Assembly (NCBI RefSeq): GCF_000516985.1
Contig: NW_006917092.1
Location: 2,124,619-2,188,618, forward strand
Reading direction: 5' to 3'
Length of the DNA stretch: 64,000 nt
Source of the DNA: Pestalotiopsis fici W106-1
Taxonomy: Eukaryota > Ascomycota > Sordariomycetes > Amphisphaeriales > Sporocadaceae
Each line of letters opens with the position of its first letter. Position 1 is the first letter of the stretch. The notes below the pieces were generated by a model. The model searched no databases, was not told the origin of the DNA, and saw nothing but the letters and a program-made list of their open reading frames with translations. This document shows, piece after piece, positions 11,301 through 23,300 of the stretch. The position numbers and the translations under genes were made by a program.

Positions 11301-13930
11301 TCGGAACTGCAAAGAGAGAAGAAACAAAGCCCTTCCTCTCTCCACCCAAATGCAGGTAGTGCTCGGCGAGATCGGGGAAAGCTACGGCGAGATTCCCACC
11401 AACTAACGCATTGGACCTAGATTCCTAAACTCAGAGGGCATTTGGCGGACTCGAGGTCGGCGGTGTAGATTCCTTCGTCCAAGTGAGAAACAAGTGGGAT
11501 GCTCGGGAGGCCCCGTCGGACGGGCGTATTCTGGAAAAATCTAGCGTAGTGCTTTGAGAATTTCTGACTCATGTAGTTGGAACTTGGGCCTCCTTTCAAA
11601 CGCTAGAACAAAAAAAGAAAATTACGCAACGAGCTCTCCAGGGCTTCTGTGTGTTCGCAACATTTCTCAAATGTGTGTGTGTGGAAAGGTTGTGGTGGTA
11701 TTCCGCAGAGATATGCAGGCACATGTGAAAGAAACAATTGGGGTTCCTGCCCAGGAACAAAGCCAACCGGAGCGCTCTTGGGGGAACCCAGCGACAAGGA
11801 TTGGACGCAGGGTTTCTGGAGGCGCTACGATATACATGTCAATGTATATGTGCATCTCACCACACAGCGATGGCCAGGTGGCGCCTTTCACGATAGCGTT
11901 TTGCGTGCGTACCTATCAGTTCATCAAGAACGACGCCAACTGCAGAAGGTTTTGCCAGTCGAGAGTCTCTGCTAGTATGTGGTGCAGGTTTGCCTGGTTT
12001 ATTAGAAATCAGACTATTCCCCCTCTGTTGACCTAGGCTCTGCTACACGCCAGTCCTATGTACTTCTCGGGCACAACGGAAACTTGAGTCAGGCGGTTGG
12101 CACTTCCATAAACGGGCGAAGAGCGCCGGTTTGGACAAGTCTCAAGTCCACCGCAGATTTTTATACGTTGTTCTCTAGGGTGAGCGAGGTAACGCCGAGA
12201 CTGAATATGAACTCGGCCCTTGTTGTGAGTCTAGAGTCTTTTGAAGAAAAACGTGTCCTGCGAGTATTTGCGGTTCGTTATCTCAGCCCTGTGGTACGCT
12301 TTTGAGCTGGTGTCCTCAGGCTGAAAGGCGGACACTTCTCGGTGCCTTTCCGCGCAGAAGCATGTGAAGAGGATGCCTTTTTTTCTCTTTTCTTTTTTGG
12401 GTTGCGCAGGCAAGCAACAAGGCATCTGAATATCTACTTGGTGCATTTTGTTCGTACGGTACCTGTATGTACAAGTTTTGCGGAATGGTGATGATTCCCC
12501 AGATCAACATGGAAAATTGGAGTTGATCTCTCCGTTACACGGAGGGTGCGGGTTGAAGGAACCTATTAGATCTGCAACTTGTCACTTCCCTTACTATGCT
12601 GCACCAAGAGAGCATCTGGCCCAACGAATGCTTGGTAGTTTTGGGCACATAGTAGCGCTTCACGATAGTTCACATGATAGCTCCCAGGGAGGGGCACCTC
12701 CGTGGTTGTGGTTAGGCAACTGGATACTATGGTCATGAGAGCAACTGGCTACCATGTCGCTTGACGGGTCTGCGGAAGCGCTGTGTCTTGCCTTTTCCGC
12801 CAATTCGTTCAATGGACGGACGTTCATTTTGCCGGGTATGGCTCAGGAAACTTGCACGCAGGATTCAATACCCAACGTGGATGAGTTCGTCTGCGCTCTC
12901 GGAGAACACAGTCGCTCAATTGGTGCAAACCCCTTTGAGATGGGGTTCACAGTAAGCAGAGCCATTCATTTACCAGATGATCCAGGGTCCATGTTTGGGT
13001 CTTTCCTGATCTGACGGGAGCAGTCATATCTCTTCGCGTAACTTGGGGAGTGTCAGAAAGGGAAATGCGAAAACGGCAATGGGCGGGTGAATGTGCTACT
13101 ATTTCGGCTCTCAGGGCCGGAAAAACCACAGGCTTTGCTGAACGGAATCTGGAACCTAAAAGAAAGGGGCCGCTGGGGGAGAAACAGTCGCAGAGTCTAT
13201 TGGGACGCCTTTGATTGGGCTGACTTTAGGAGAAATTCCCTGTCATTGTCGCGTGTGTCCGCAAATCCGCCCTCAGCTCTCCCGCGGCCCGTCCCCGTGT
13301 CCCCCAGCATTTTGGAGGTCCTACACACCCTAGAGGTCCAATAAGTATGCTGGTTGATTATCTTGTAGCTGAGAGGCGTGCCACGTTGACAGCGCTCGCT
13401 GGCCTGTTAAGACACTGCCGGTGAGCGCTACGCTGTCAGTCATTTTAATAATGGCGCCTGTACCTACTTCCTACAGTCGGGGGATATTGGGAGCAGCAAA
13501 CCCTTTTTAGAAATTGTTCAGACCGCCACAGTTGCCTCCCACGGCAATCACATTGCCTGCAAGTGGTCGAGTGCCAGTGTGCTTGTTTTTGTTGGTGGTC
13601 AGAAGAGACGCAGACAAGACTAGGTGAAGGAGCACCGCCCAATCTTCATTGCAGTTAGCAGCTGACAATTCAGCACATCAAAAATGCGAGCGACCATGTT
13701 TAAAAATGGAAATGCCAGAAGTTTGGGCAGCGTCTAAGAATGGGAGCCGGCCCTCCATCAATGACCGATCAGGCAGTCAGCTGAAGGAGTAGTGCTTTGT
13801 CTTGTCCGTTGGCGTCCTACTTTGCTACTCTCCAACTTCCCCCAAACCTTTTGTTGTAGAACAGGGGTGTGGGGTGCAAGAAAACGCTGGTCAAAGACTG
13901 GTCTGGTAACTTCCGTGGACAATTCACCCG
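5301..13930. other. 8.6-kb gene-poor region
   Basis: No reading frame here has a recognisable domain, a convincing splice chain or more than ~160 codons. Some short stretches look faintly protein-like, for example 6526-6855 (+, 109 codons), 7200-7440 (+), 8779-8973 (-) and 9333-9518 (-), but each ends in stops with no splice continuation. They may be decayed gene relics. A short GAA/AGA run lies near 8710 and a GT run near 11670. I see no terminal inverted repeats, transposase motifs, tRNA or rRNA. Confidence 0.5.
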
Positions 13931-13970
13931 AGTCTCTCTCTTTTTTTTTCTCTCTCTCCCCTCTCTCTAG
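13931..13970 (+). promoter_or_regulatory. CT-rich tract in promoter
   Basis: A nearly pure pyrimidine stretch (CTCTCTCTTT... to CTCTCTCTAG) of the kind common upstream of fungal transcription starts. It lies 1.35 kb upstream of the next ATG. Confidence 0.45.
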
Positions 13971-15318
13971 TACGGTACAGTACCTCGGGCATGGAATTGC
14001 AGGCACGGGGCGCATTGGTTACTTGTCAGGTACCCAATGTCAAAGGCCCTCGTTGCGCGGCTCATCGAGTGTCGCTCAGGTACGGAGTACTGGGACCTGA
14101 ATCAAGTGGTACGTACAGATTACTGGTGAATGCAAGTGCCCAAATTTGCTCATGGACCCTTTTCTTGGTCTTCTTCCATGTCAAATCCACTCCTTGCACC
14201 GAGTACCCCAAGTCCCAGGTTTTCCATTCTGTCGATGGCACCGCGTGCACTGCACCATTGATGTACCGACTCCAAAAAAGAAGCCCAAGTGATCTATTGC
14301 ATCCCCTCCCCAGTTTTTTTTCCCCTTGTCCTGTTTTCCCAAATCCCACGATCATATTCACCATCTGCCCATCCGACTTTTTCCTTCACCGTCAATGTTT
14401 TTCTTCTGGGTCATATAGCTTTGAAATACTTTTGAGAACTGTGCGCCCAATGGTCCGAACGTCTGTCCTCTCTCCTGTCGTATAACTTGGAGTCAGGCAC
14501 ATGCAAAACCACATGCACTGAGATTCAACAAGTGGATCCCGGCCTAATAACAAGTACTCGCAACTGAAATACAGCGCATACATCACACACACTACATTAC
14601 CTACCCATCTACTACGTACATATTCTTACATCACCTACCTACATCTCGACGATTTGAGCAGAAGATTGCACTACCAACCTCGGCAGCAGCAGAAGCATTA
14701 TTATTATACCCGCGTCGCGACTGATTTGAGTTGAGACCTTGTGTGCCCGATGCTCAAGCCGCGAATGGGCTGGGATTGACTTCAAGAGCCACTCCGCCGC
14801 CGCTGGGGGTGCTCCGACCGTTACGACTTGAACTACTACGATATATTGTCACGAGGCCTCCTTCTCCTCAAACTACAAGCCGGGCCGTGAAAGCATTCGT
14901 TTGAATTGTTAGGCACATTTGACAATACCTACTCAGACAGCTCTGTGATTCGACGCAGACTGAGTCATTCTACAACACCAAGGATTCTTCTCAGCGCCAC
15001 TTACAACCCTTTGCGTGAGTAGTTCACCAACCTGCGCCCGCAATCATCGTCTATTCTGGGCAGTCCCGTTGGGTCTTGGCCAGAGCGTTGGACAGGTAGG
15101 CATCAGAAGCATCAAAGTCTGACAGTCTCCAAGGCCACGTATATTCGCGAGACGCCCCGAAAGTTTGCAAGCAAGCGGTGCCTTGATTGTAGTGCACCGG
15201 CAAAACTATAATAGCAGCTGCTCCATTTTTTCCCTTCTGGTGCAACACCTCGCGTGTAGACGCCTCGAAGCTTCCCTTGGACCCAAGGGATACGTAGTTC
15301 AACGTTGCCGTTGCCTCA
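13971..15318 (+). promoter_or_regulatory. promoter and long 5' leader of the coiled-coil protein gene
   Basis: The region is rich in C/T and in short CTACC/TACAT units (14580-14645), typical of fungal leaders. A GTGAGT at ~15013 could begin a leader intron. Small reading frames here have no protein character. Confidence 0.4.
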
Positions 15319-16875
15319 ATGACTCTCACCATGTCAAGGATGCCTCTCGACTCATTCCTGCCCTCGGGCGCGTTACTCGACCCGAACGAGCACCCCGTCA
15401 CCTTCCCCGGCCTCGTGCCTAGCCACCAAGGATCTGTTATATCTCCCTTGGCCCTTCCGAGAAATGCGAACCAGCAAGTTTCTTACTTTGACGATCGCCA
15501 ATCGCTCGCTGGCCGACACCTCTCCACTCATTCTGCGCAAGCCCAACTACAGAGTCAATACCTCTCACCACTCCGAAGTCCCCCGACAGCTGGTGCCTCG
15601 AATTTGATTTCCCCAACTCTGTCACCTTTGACCGATTCTGGTGAACATACGGCAAGCACCCAGTTGCGCCGAGTACTTATTCAGAACCGACGACTACTTG
15701 AGAATTGGGAAGCCGAGCGTGCTCACTTGGAGGCAAATCGATCACGCGCTGAAGAGATCTACAAGGAAGAACGGGCCATCATGGACGAAGATCGTTTGAT
15801 CTGGGCTGAGAAAGAGGCTCAGTATCTTGCCCGGATTACAGATCTGGAGCGAGAGAATATCGCCCTCCGAGAGTCCATTACTCGCAATACGAGGGAAAAG
15901 TCCCGCGACTCGACAGCCCGCTCTCCTCTTGGGCTCGGCTTGGAGCACTCAGAAAGGCCCGGAGTGAAATTCCGCTCTCTGCAGGACAGCACCTCTCCGA
16001 TCGCTACTCCCGTCATCGGACTTGGTCACACGATGCCCGAGTCCCGCCCCTTTGTGCCGCTGGACCCCCGGATGCAGGGATCCTCTACGCAGACTAGCAC
16101 GCCTGGCGACGGTCCCGAAACAAAGGAAAACAACATCCCTTCGATTGACGTGCAGGAGGTCCACCCTGATTTGGAAGGAATCCCGCTCAGGTCTACAGCC
16201 GTCAAGAAGTCGACTTTTACCGATGGAAAGCCGCCATCCCCGCCTCTCTCAGGTTCGAACGTTACTGGCTCGAATCCGAACTCAAACGCAGGCTCGCCCG
16301 GCAGTGGTAGCAGGTCCAAGGCAACGCCTGCCGAAGTGACCCAGGAAACACTGCAGGCACCCGAAGCATCAAGGCTCACTATGCACGCTGGACACACGCC
16401 GAACCATTCACTGTCGACATTTGCCACAGCTCTGTCCACGAATGCGACGAACACAGCCGGTAGCTCCGGCGCCTCTACACCTACTCATGGTCAGAGCCAC
16501 GGTGGAGTTGGAAATGGAGCTGCGTATACCGATGGACAGCAGGATCATGCCGCAGAGGACCCTAAACCCTTGTTGGAACCCAGCGAGCGTGATCCCGAGC
16601 TCAGAGGGCCTCTTTCTCTCAGGAACCAACAGGCATTTGACGAGATCTTTCTAGGCAAAGTGGCTGACAAATTGCTCGACTCAATTCAAACTGACGATGC
16701 TACGCCAACGGTGTTGAAACACGGCGCCGATGAGCCCGAGGTCGTGCAACCAGTTCCAGCTGCTCTTGACGAGGACGATGAACCGCTGAAGCCCGAGGCA
16801 AGCGAGGATGTTCCTCTCAAGTTCAAATCAAACTCCAACTTTGGTGCTCCGCTCGGCACTCTGCAAGGTTTCTAG
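15319..16875 (+). CDS. coiled-coil, disordered fungal protein with C-terminal SNFG motif; ends at an in-frame UAG
   Basis: Starts at ATG 15319 (MTLTMSR; a second ATG is at 15331). It runs 518 codons in one exon to TAG 16873-16875. Residues 1-110 are Ser/Pro-rich, residues ~115-190 form a strong charged coiled coil (RRLLENWEAERAHLE...), and ~200-440 is a long Ser/Thr/Pro/Gly low-complexity region. A conserved-looking segment (AFDEIFLGKVADKLLDSIQ) and an acidic tail follow, ending in PLKFKSNSNFGAPLG. The same frame stays open for 64 more codons after TAG and ends in a second motif copy, PLRIKRTSNFGSAFG, before TAA 17068. The annotated end may therefore be read through, spliced out, or a recent nonsense change. 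I do not recognise a function; a scaffold role is only suggested by the coiled coil. Confidence 0.75.
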   Translation: MTLTMSRMPLDSFLPSGALLDPNEHPVTFPGLVPSHQGSVISPLALPRNANQQVSYFDDRQSLAGRHLSTHSAQAQLQSQYLSPLRSPPTAGASNLISPTLSPLTDSGEHTASTQLRRVLIQNRRLLENWEAERAHLEANRSRAEEIYKEERAIMDEDRLIWAEKEAQYLARITDLERENIALRESITRNTREKSRDSTARSPLGLGLEHSERPGVKFRSLQDSTSPIATPVIGLGHTMPESRPFVPLDPRMQGSSTQTSTPGDGPETKENNIPSIDVQEVHPDLEGIPLRSTAVKKSTFTDGKPPSPPLSGSNVTGSNPNSNAGSPGSGSRSKATPAEVTQETLQAPEASRLTMHAGHTPNHSLSTFATALSTNATNTAGSSGASTPTHGQSHGGVGNGAAYTDGQQDHAAEDPKPLLEPSERDPELRGPLSLRNQQAFDEIFLGKVADKLLDSIQTDDATPTVLKHGADEPEVVQPVPAALDEDDEPLKPEASEDVPLKFKSNSNFGAPLGTLQGF

Positions 16876-17070
16876 AAAGAACCGTCGTCATCGGGCGAAG
16901 TTGTTGAATCCTTATCTCCAACAGCCGAGCTAGCAAATGCAGAATTTGCAACAGCGGGAGAATCTGACGCAAACAAAGAGGGTTCGGATGAATTTCGCGA
17001 CCCATCTGATAAGCCATTAAGAATCAAACGAACCTCGAATTTCGGTTCGGCATTTGGGTCTTCCGGCTAA
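16876..17070 (+). other. in-frame coding-like extension downstream of UAG 16873
   Basis: 64 sense codons and TAA follow the UAG without a frame change. The last residues repeat the motif just before the UAG (PLKFK..SNFGAPLG versus PLRIKRTSNFGSAFG). A 57-nt intron (16868-16924, GTTTCT...ACAG) would remove the UAG and keep the frame, but its donor is poor and I see no good branch site. Confidence 0.6.
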
Positions 17071-17734
17071 AAGGCGCAAGCTAAACATGACCACAAGTTT
17101 ACATTATCCAACATACAACATACACAAAAAATTCCCTTTGTATCTTTTTGGCTTCGCTGGATGGAGCTTTCATCAAACAACGACATTCAATTGTACACGG
17201 ACCGACGAGAAAGACTCGGAATATGGAGAACAACATTGTTTATTTTGGAGCGCAACTTTGAATACCCCTTATGATACCTTTTTCGCTTTCCAAGCCAGCA
17301 TTGGCTACTTGCTGGACAGCGTTTCGCGGGTCGATTTTCTTTGTTTTAGACTTTTGGACACCAAGTTTGGCATGGGCGGCGCACGTGTTCTAGACTGGGC
17401 AACGAAAAAGAGAAAACTCATCGTTATTGGCAGAGCGATCATGGATGATCAGCTCAATGGAGGTATGGATGGCCGTGATATTGCGCGCGCAGAACATGGA
17501 TTTTTGACGCGAGAAGAGCGTCTGTTTGGAGCACAGCGGGAAGCGGGCTAGTTAAAGGACAGGTCAAATAATGGCTTGCCCTTTTGTGAGAAGATTTTCA
17601 TGGGGGACGATAGGAAATCGGTGCGAGGAGGTATCTGTATAGTTTGAGACTACGCCTTATAGCTGAACAAATCAAGTTAACACCCACTACTTTCAGACCT
17701 CTTTCAATATCTATGCACTGCGTCCCCACACTGT
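17071..17734. other. 3' region between convergent genes
   Basis: The plus frame from 17087 is open for ~155 codons. It has no domain, no conserved look and an untranslated-region composition, so I treat it as the 3' UTR of the upstream gene. Confidence 0.45.
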
Positions 17735-18214
17735 CTAGTTGGCCTTCTCATGTGTTTTTCCGGGCTCGAATCCGACATTGAGAAGGAAGCAAGTACGCAA
17801 TACTGCGACGAAAATGGTTATCGCCGCCGCGGCATAGTCCTCCTGCCGCCAAGCGTCCAGAGCGAGGCGACCTTGCTGCCTCTGCGAGTAGTATTGGCTC
17901 CACAAGAGGATGAAATCGACGACAAGGACAGCGGCCTGATTAATCTTCCAGACGCCCAGATCCGAGGTATAGCGAAGTAGGACGGCAAGGTGAATGGCCA
18001 GCATCAGATAGAGACCACCGGTCTGGTGGAACAGAAAGTCCTGGTAGGGATTGCGCGTGGCAATGTCAACCGGTACCACCGACGTCAGACCCAGATCCGG
18101 GTCCCAGAAACACATGAAGCTTGTGCCCAGGCATACGATGGGGTCGACGATGGTGAACCAGAGGCGATAAAAGGGTGGGATGGGTTGTGACCCCAAGGTT
18201 TGTGGTGGTGCCAT
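17735..18214 (-). CDS. DUF7704-family small integral membrane protein
   Basis: Single exon, 159 aa. The start is the ATG at 18214 (MAPPQTLGSQPIPPFYRLWF), because the family begins with the PPFYRL..F..DP segment; the open frame upstream to 18364 is not protein-like. Four hydrophobic segments are visible, at about residues 22-37, 66-82, 92-106 and 127-144, the last near the C-terminal FLLNVGF. Both ends are polar. DUF7704 proteins are common in filamentous fungi and have no known function. It lies tail-to-tail with the coiled-coil protein gene. Confidence 0.75.
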   Translation of the reverse strand: MAPPQTLGSQPIPPFYRLWFTIVDPIVCLGTSFMCFWDPDLGLTSVVPVDIATRNPYQDFLFHQTGGLYLMLAIHLAVLLRYTSDLGVWKINQAAVLVVDFILLWSQYYSQRQQGRLALDAWRQEDYAAAAITIFVAVLRTCFLLNVGFEPGKTHEKAN

Positions 18215-20394
18215 TGTGACTCGGAGCGTTCCTTGGTATTGTGATTTTGTGGACTTTATAAGGTTGATGATACTGGATGGATGGAATAGCCTCACATCAG
18301 ATGGGATGGAGTTGGACGCCAAAGAGGAGAGATGATGGTTTGTGTATTCAACATTGGGAAGCACTATGTCCTTTATTAGTGCTTACAATGGAAATATAGA
18401 TATGGACCTGCCAACATATATAATGCAGGTCACGTGGTGCTTTACAGACTCATTGGTTGGAATTGCCCGTGACAGCCAAGTAAGGGATATGTTGGAATCA
18501 CTTTTACAAAATGATCGTGGTAGATTCTGGTTGATTACATGCTTACAGAGATCAGAAATCATTGATACGGCTCTTTATGATCTTGTCTTATAAGTCGTTG
18601 GAGGGTACGATGAGCGACATTTAATTGGACTTTTTCTCATCTGATCATATTTCAGAAAAATCGAGTCATATATGTATTTTGAAAGAGTTGAGGTTATCTT
18701 TCGTGCATGGTGCAAGACAAATTCCTTGGGGGCATCAATGTGGGCAGTCGTCGCTCATTAGTCTTGGGCAACAGGACAAAAGCGTCAGTACAAAAGAGGA
18801 AAGACTGAGAGGTTTTGAGTGAACGATATGAGCATTTGAAGCTCTAGTACAGGCAAGTGTAGTCAGACCTTGTATCAGTTACCATTTCATGGTTAAAGAC
18901 ATGCATGTGCTGGATATCAGTGGTATTGTTTCGGAATATAATGCCGTGATGGGGGCAATCCATTATACCTAGTCTGCCTCTACGCCCACCAGCAGTTTTC
19001 TAGGGGTAAGAAACGCCCCGAGTCGTGCAACCTTCGTGAATACTTCTTCTCTTCAACTTTTCTTTCCATTTTTTGAATCAATTCATGCGTCGGTATGGAG
19101 CTAAGATGAATTCAGATGCATAAGGGTTCAGTTGACAAAGTGACCATGACCCACCACATTGAAGAGGCTCCGGAGGATACGGGATACAAAGGCCCTAGTC
19201 GGAGATAAGCTACCAAAGCGTGGGGCTGGACCCTTTTCACCTCCACTGAAATAACACTCGCTCAGAATGAGTCTAGACATCATTAAAAGCTCCAATTTGG
19301 CCATCTGCAGCATCTCGAGACGGTTGAACGAAGGTTTTATTGGTATAGTTGTGATCATAATCCTAAAGCATGAGAATAATTCTCGTATCTGGGCATAGCC
19401 TGACATGCCGAACGGGTTCATCTGAGCGATGCTACATCTAGCGTAGTAAGTAACATATCTAGGTGGTAGTAACTAACTTGCTCCTGAAACGTGGTCGCAC
19501 CACGAGTCGCAATTATACTTTACGACTTGAAATGATCGTGAAATACGTGATACGGAAGAGCTGTGGGTTGGACAAGATTGCGCGCTGTAGATTTAATGAG
19601 TTGGGGGTCAATATTTGCTGTGGACATGATTGATTTTTGCTGTCAACGTACCTATGCAAAATTGCAAGAGCAGTTCGGTTACCTCCATATCATTGATGCG
19701 CTGTAACCTTGTAGTTTAATGCTACAAGAAAGCTACCCTACTGGACGCAGATAGGGCACGTCTTTTTTAGTAGGGGACTTATTAATCCAACGCACAGTTG
19801 CGTTGCACTGGACCCCTGCGATGATCGCTGCTCACTTCAGGATTGGCCCCCCTAGTAGGTACTTCAATGCGGCTGTGACGCAAAGCGGGCCCCGCCCAAG
19901 CCAAGTGGGATGGGAAGCGATACGGATTCCCTACTACCCAAGCCACGCGCCGCGCGATCTCAAGGCTGACACTTGTGTGTGTGAGATATTCCTGCAACAA
20001 GCTGCCGTTTTTTCTTTCTTTCCTTTTCTTGTCTCGGATCTAAAGAACTCGGCAAGGCTAATTCTGTTGCCTCCTTCATTCGATATCAAGACCAACAAGC
20101 TCTTGTGCTACACTCTTCCTTCGGTGCTGGAAACCGGGTCTGGCTGCCTTGCCTTTGGCTGTGTGGGCACATGCAACAGGCAGCTCTTAGCTGAGCATCG
20201 CGATAGTTTCCTTCTCCTTTGCCCACGACGTCCCGATCGAAAACGAAGACTTGCGCCAACACCTTTGAACCTCGATGATCGCACCTTGAAACGATATATT
20301 TGGCCCTATTGAGGGTTCGTCTGCATGATACCCAGAACAATGAAGCAGGAGGCTTATAGGCCCTATTCGAAGCGAGCTGCCCACCTTTTACATC
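18215..20394. promoter_or_regulatory. 2.2-kb intergenic region and leader of the BEACH gene
   Basis: No supported gene. Short frames at 18342-18593 (+) and 19128-19421 (-) lack motifs. The last ~600 bp upstream of 20395 are pyrimidine-rich and hold several upstream ATGs, including a 169-codon frame at 19803-20312. Either transcription starts late or translation is controlled by upstream frames. Confidence 0.45.
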
Positions 20395-23300
20395 ATGGCA
20401 ACTCGCCCAAGCCGCTACCGCTCATCGACCTCTGCGTCGGCAGCACAATCAATATCGAAAGCTGTTGAAGTCCTGCAAAAGCTGTTGGAAGGGGTGACTA
20501 CTGTACTCGTCGTAGAGACGGACCATGGATACCCAGATGCCGACGAGCTCGTGAAACATATATCGCGAATTCGACAGCATTTGGCTGCAGCTGCTCCGCC
20601 GAGCTCTGTTCAGGATGACTTTCGACATTTGCGGGGCTTTCATCGCATCTTTGAGGTTCTGCGGGCATATTCGGGCTTTTACAACCCCCAAAAACGTAGC
20701 GAACAGGAGAAGAAGAGTTTGTTTGGCTTATTAGATGCCGTCTTGGGCGTCCTGTCGGCAGCTTTCCGCGGCCATCCAGGAAACCGGCGCTATTTTCGTA
20801 CACGAGTCGAAAGAGGCGGCTGGGAAGCCCTGGAACAGAGCATCGCGAGCATTGGTCTCGGTGGCAGTGACCTGGACTTTTGGACCAGTGGCCAGCTTTT
20901 CGGCAAGCTCCTCGCTTTTGCGCTGAACGATCCGGCCTTGGACCAGCTCTGCTCCACTGCTACTTTACATAACATTGACGTTCAGCTGGATGATGTTTCA
21001 AGTAGCTACGAGGTACTTCCCAGGGAGATCATCAGCGAAGACAATGACGGAAAAGCCTTGGATCCTGTTTCTCAAGTTCAAAAGGCCGTCAACGAGGTAG
21101 TCGGATCCAAGTCGACCCTGCAGAACCCGGAAGTGATCCGCACCATCGTAGATTTCTGGGTTTCCATGCCCCGAGGCAAGGATACGAATAATGGACTCAT
21201 CTCCGTCCTTGTGCTCCAAGTCCTCGAGGCAATTGTCAACGTGTCAGAGTACAACTTGTCTCTTGTACATGAGTCAGGCATATCGTCTCGCCTGATGCAG
21301 CTGGCATTTGACCAAGATTCATTTCTGGATGATGCTGAGAGCGCAATAGTGCTGAGAATCTGCAAGAGACTCATGGTTTTGGGAGTTGGAAGGCTCGCTG
21401 ATGCACAGGCCCTGTTGACGAGCTCGTCAATTCCAACGGCCGATTTCTGTTTGGAGATGGTCCAGAAGAATCAGAATCCTCCTTTCATCCAATTCGATCT
21501 ATCGCTCCACGGCCACTCATCCATCGACGTGCCAAATCTGGGGAGATCATTTCCTCCTCAGTCCTCTGCAGGATACACATTCAGTGCTTGGGTCCGTGTG
21601 GACAAGTTCGACCCCCGATCACATACCACGATATTTGGTGTGTTCGATGTAACGCAAACATGTTTTCTTCTGATCTATCTTGAGAAAGACAGTCGAAATT
21701 TCATACTCCAGACTTCAGTCAAGTCTCAGCGCCCTAGCGTGCGCTTCAAGTCGTTTACATTTGAGGAAGGCTTGTGGTATCATATTGCTCTGGTACATCG
21801 ACGACCAAAGACAATGACCCCCAGCAAGGCCTCGCTCTATGTAAACGGAGAGTTTGTAGAACAAATCCGAGCCCCTTACCCCTCTCCGCCGCCGCCGATG
21901 AACTCTAGCACCGAGAGCTTTGCGTCATTCACGTCAAGCAGCACGAGGACGCATCCTGTCTTGGCATTCATCGGCACGCCTCGGGAACTTGCTACATACC
22001 TGGGTCACGGACTCATCACTACGAAAATATCACTTGCCTCGACGCATCTCTTTGAAGAGGCTTTAAGTGATGAACTCCTGGCCGTAGCCAGCCGGTTGGG
22101 ACCTCGATATCAAGGTAATTTCCAAGACTGCTTGGGTAGTTTTCAAACGTACGAGGCCTCCGCGGCACTGGGACTGCGGAACGACATGATTGCAGCTGGT
22201 AAAGATGGGAGCTCGGATATTCTCAAAGTCATACGCGACAAAGCTGGTCATGTTCTACCCGAACAACGATTGTTGCTTAGCATGATGCCGTCTTCGATAT
22301 TCAGAGAGAAAGATCCACTCGGTGACTCCCAGCTTTTCCGGGCGCTATCGCGGGGCCCAGCTAACACTCTGGTGCAAATGACTCTCAAGAACGGCATTGG
22401 TGTAGCAATCAACACTGCTCAGCCCTCAGTCAATGACGCATTGATGCGATCGAATGGAGTCTCTGTGCTCACCGGAGAGCCCATTATTGCTGTGCCCCAA
22501 TATCTAGATGACACCATGTGGCGCCTCGGTGGCTTTACTCCCATAGCACTGAAACTGATCGAAAGAGCATCATCTTCAGAGTCTCTTCTGCAAGCTGTTG
22601 AACTGGTGTTCCGTTGTGCCAACTCGAGCTGGAGAAATAGTGAGGCTTTGGAAAGAGATGGCGGTTACGCGATCATCGGCATAATACTGAAGACCAAGCT
22701 CGGCATGAACACTCCTTCAGCTGGAAATGATAAAATCACCGAAAAGCTGCCTATTGAGAGCATCGAGAAGGACAGGCTTTGCTTTCAGCTCCTCAGCCTT
22801 CTCCTCGAGTTTGTCGGATATACTCATCACGATCCCCTCGAGTCCGTTATCATCAATCCTTTGGCTTATCGCATCCTCTTGATCGACTTTGATGGTTGGA
22901 GAAAATGCGCGCCCATCATACAAGAACTCTATTACAAGCAGTTTGTAACATTTGCTGTAATGAGCAAGTATCACCAATACAACAACCGTCGCTTGTTGCG
23001 CATGCGTAAGTGTCGAAAAATGTCCTTGGAAGCCTAATATCTTAACACAGTGTCTCGCAGGTATTGTGAAACGACTCCTCGATGCCCTGAAAGCCGAACC
23101 GCTACCTTCGGCTGTTTTGCCATTCTTTCTAACCGCCCTTGAGAACCTTGTCAAATGCAATTACAATACGGAAGTTCATCGCTCTATTGCCTTGTTCATT
23201 ACGTATGCTTTCCACACGCCGCCAGCATCGCGCCCACGAACCCCGAAGCCTGGATCAGCGGCTTTGAAGACAAAGAACCTATCGACGCTGCGGCGGCCGA

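Noticed and set aside
17054..17551. 165-codon plus-strand frame after the coiled-coil gene
   Set aside because: Non-ATG start, overlaps the extension of that gene, no motif; most likely 3' UTR.
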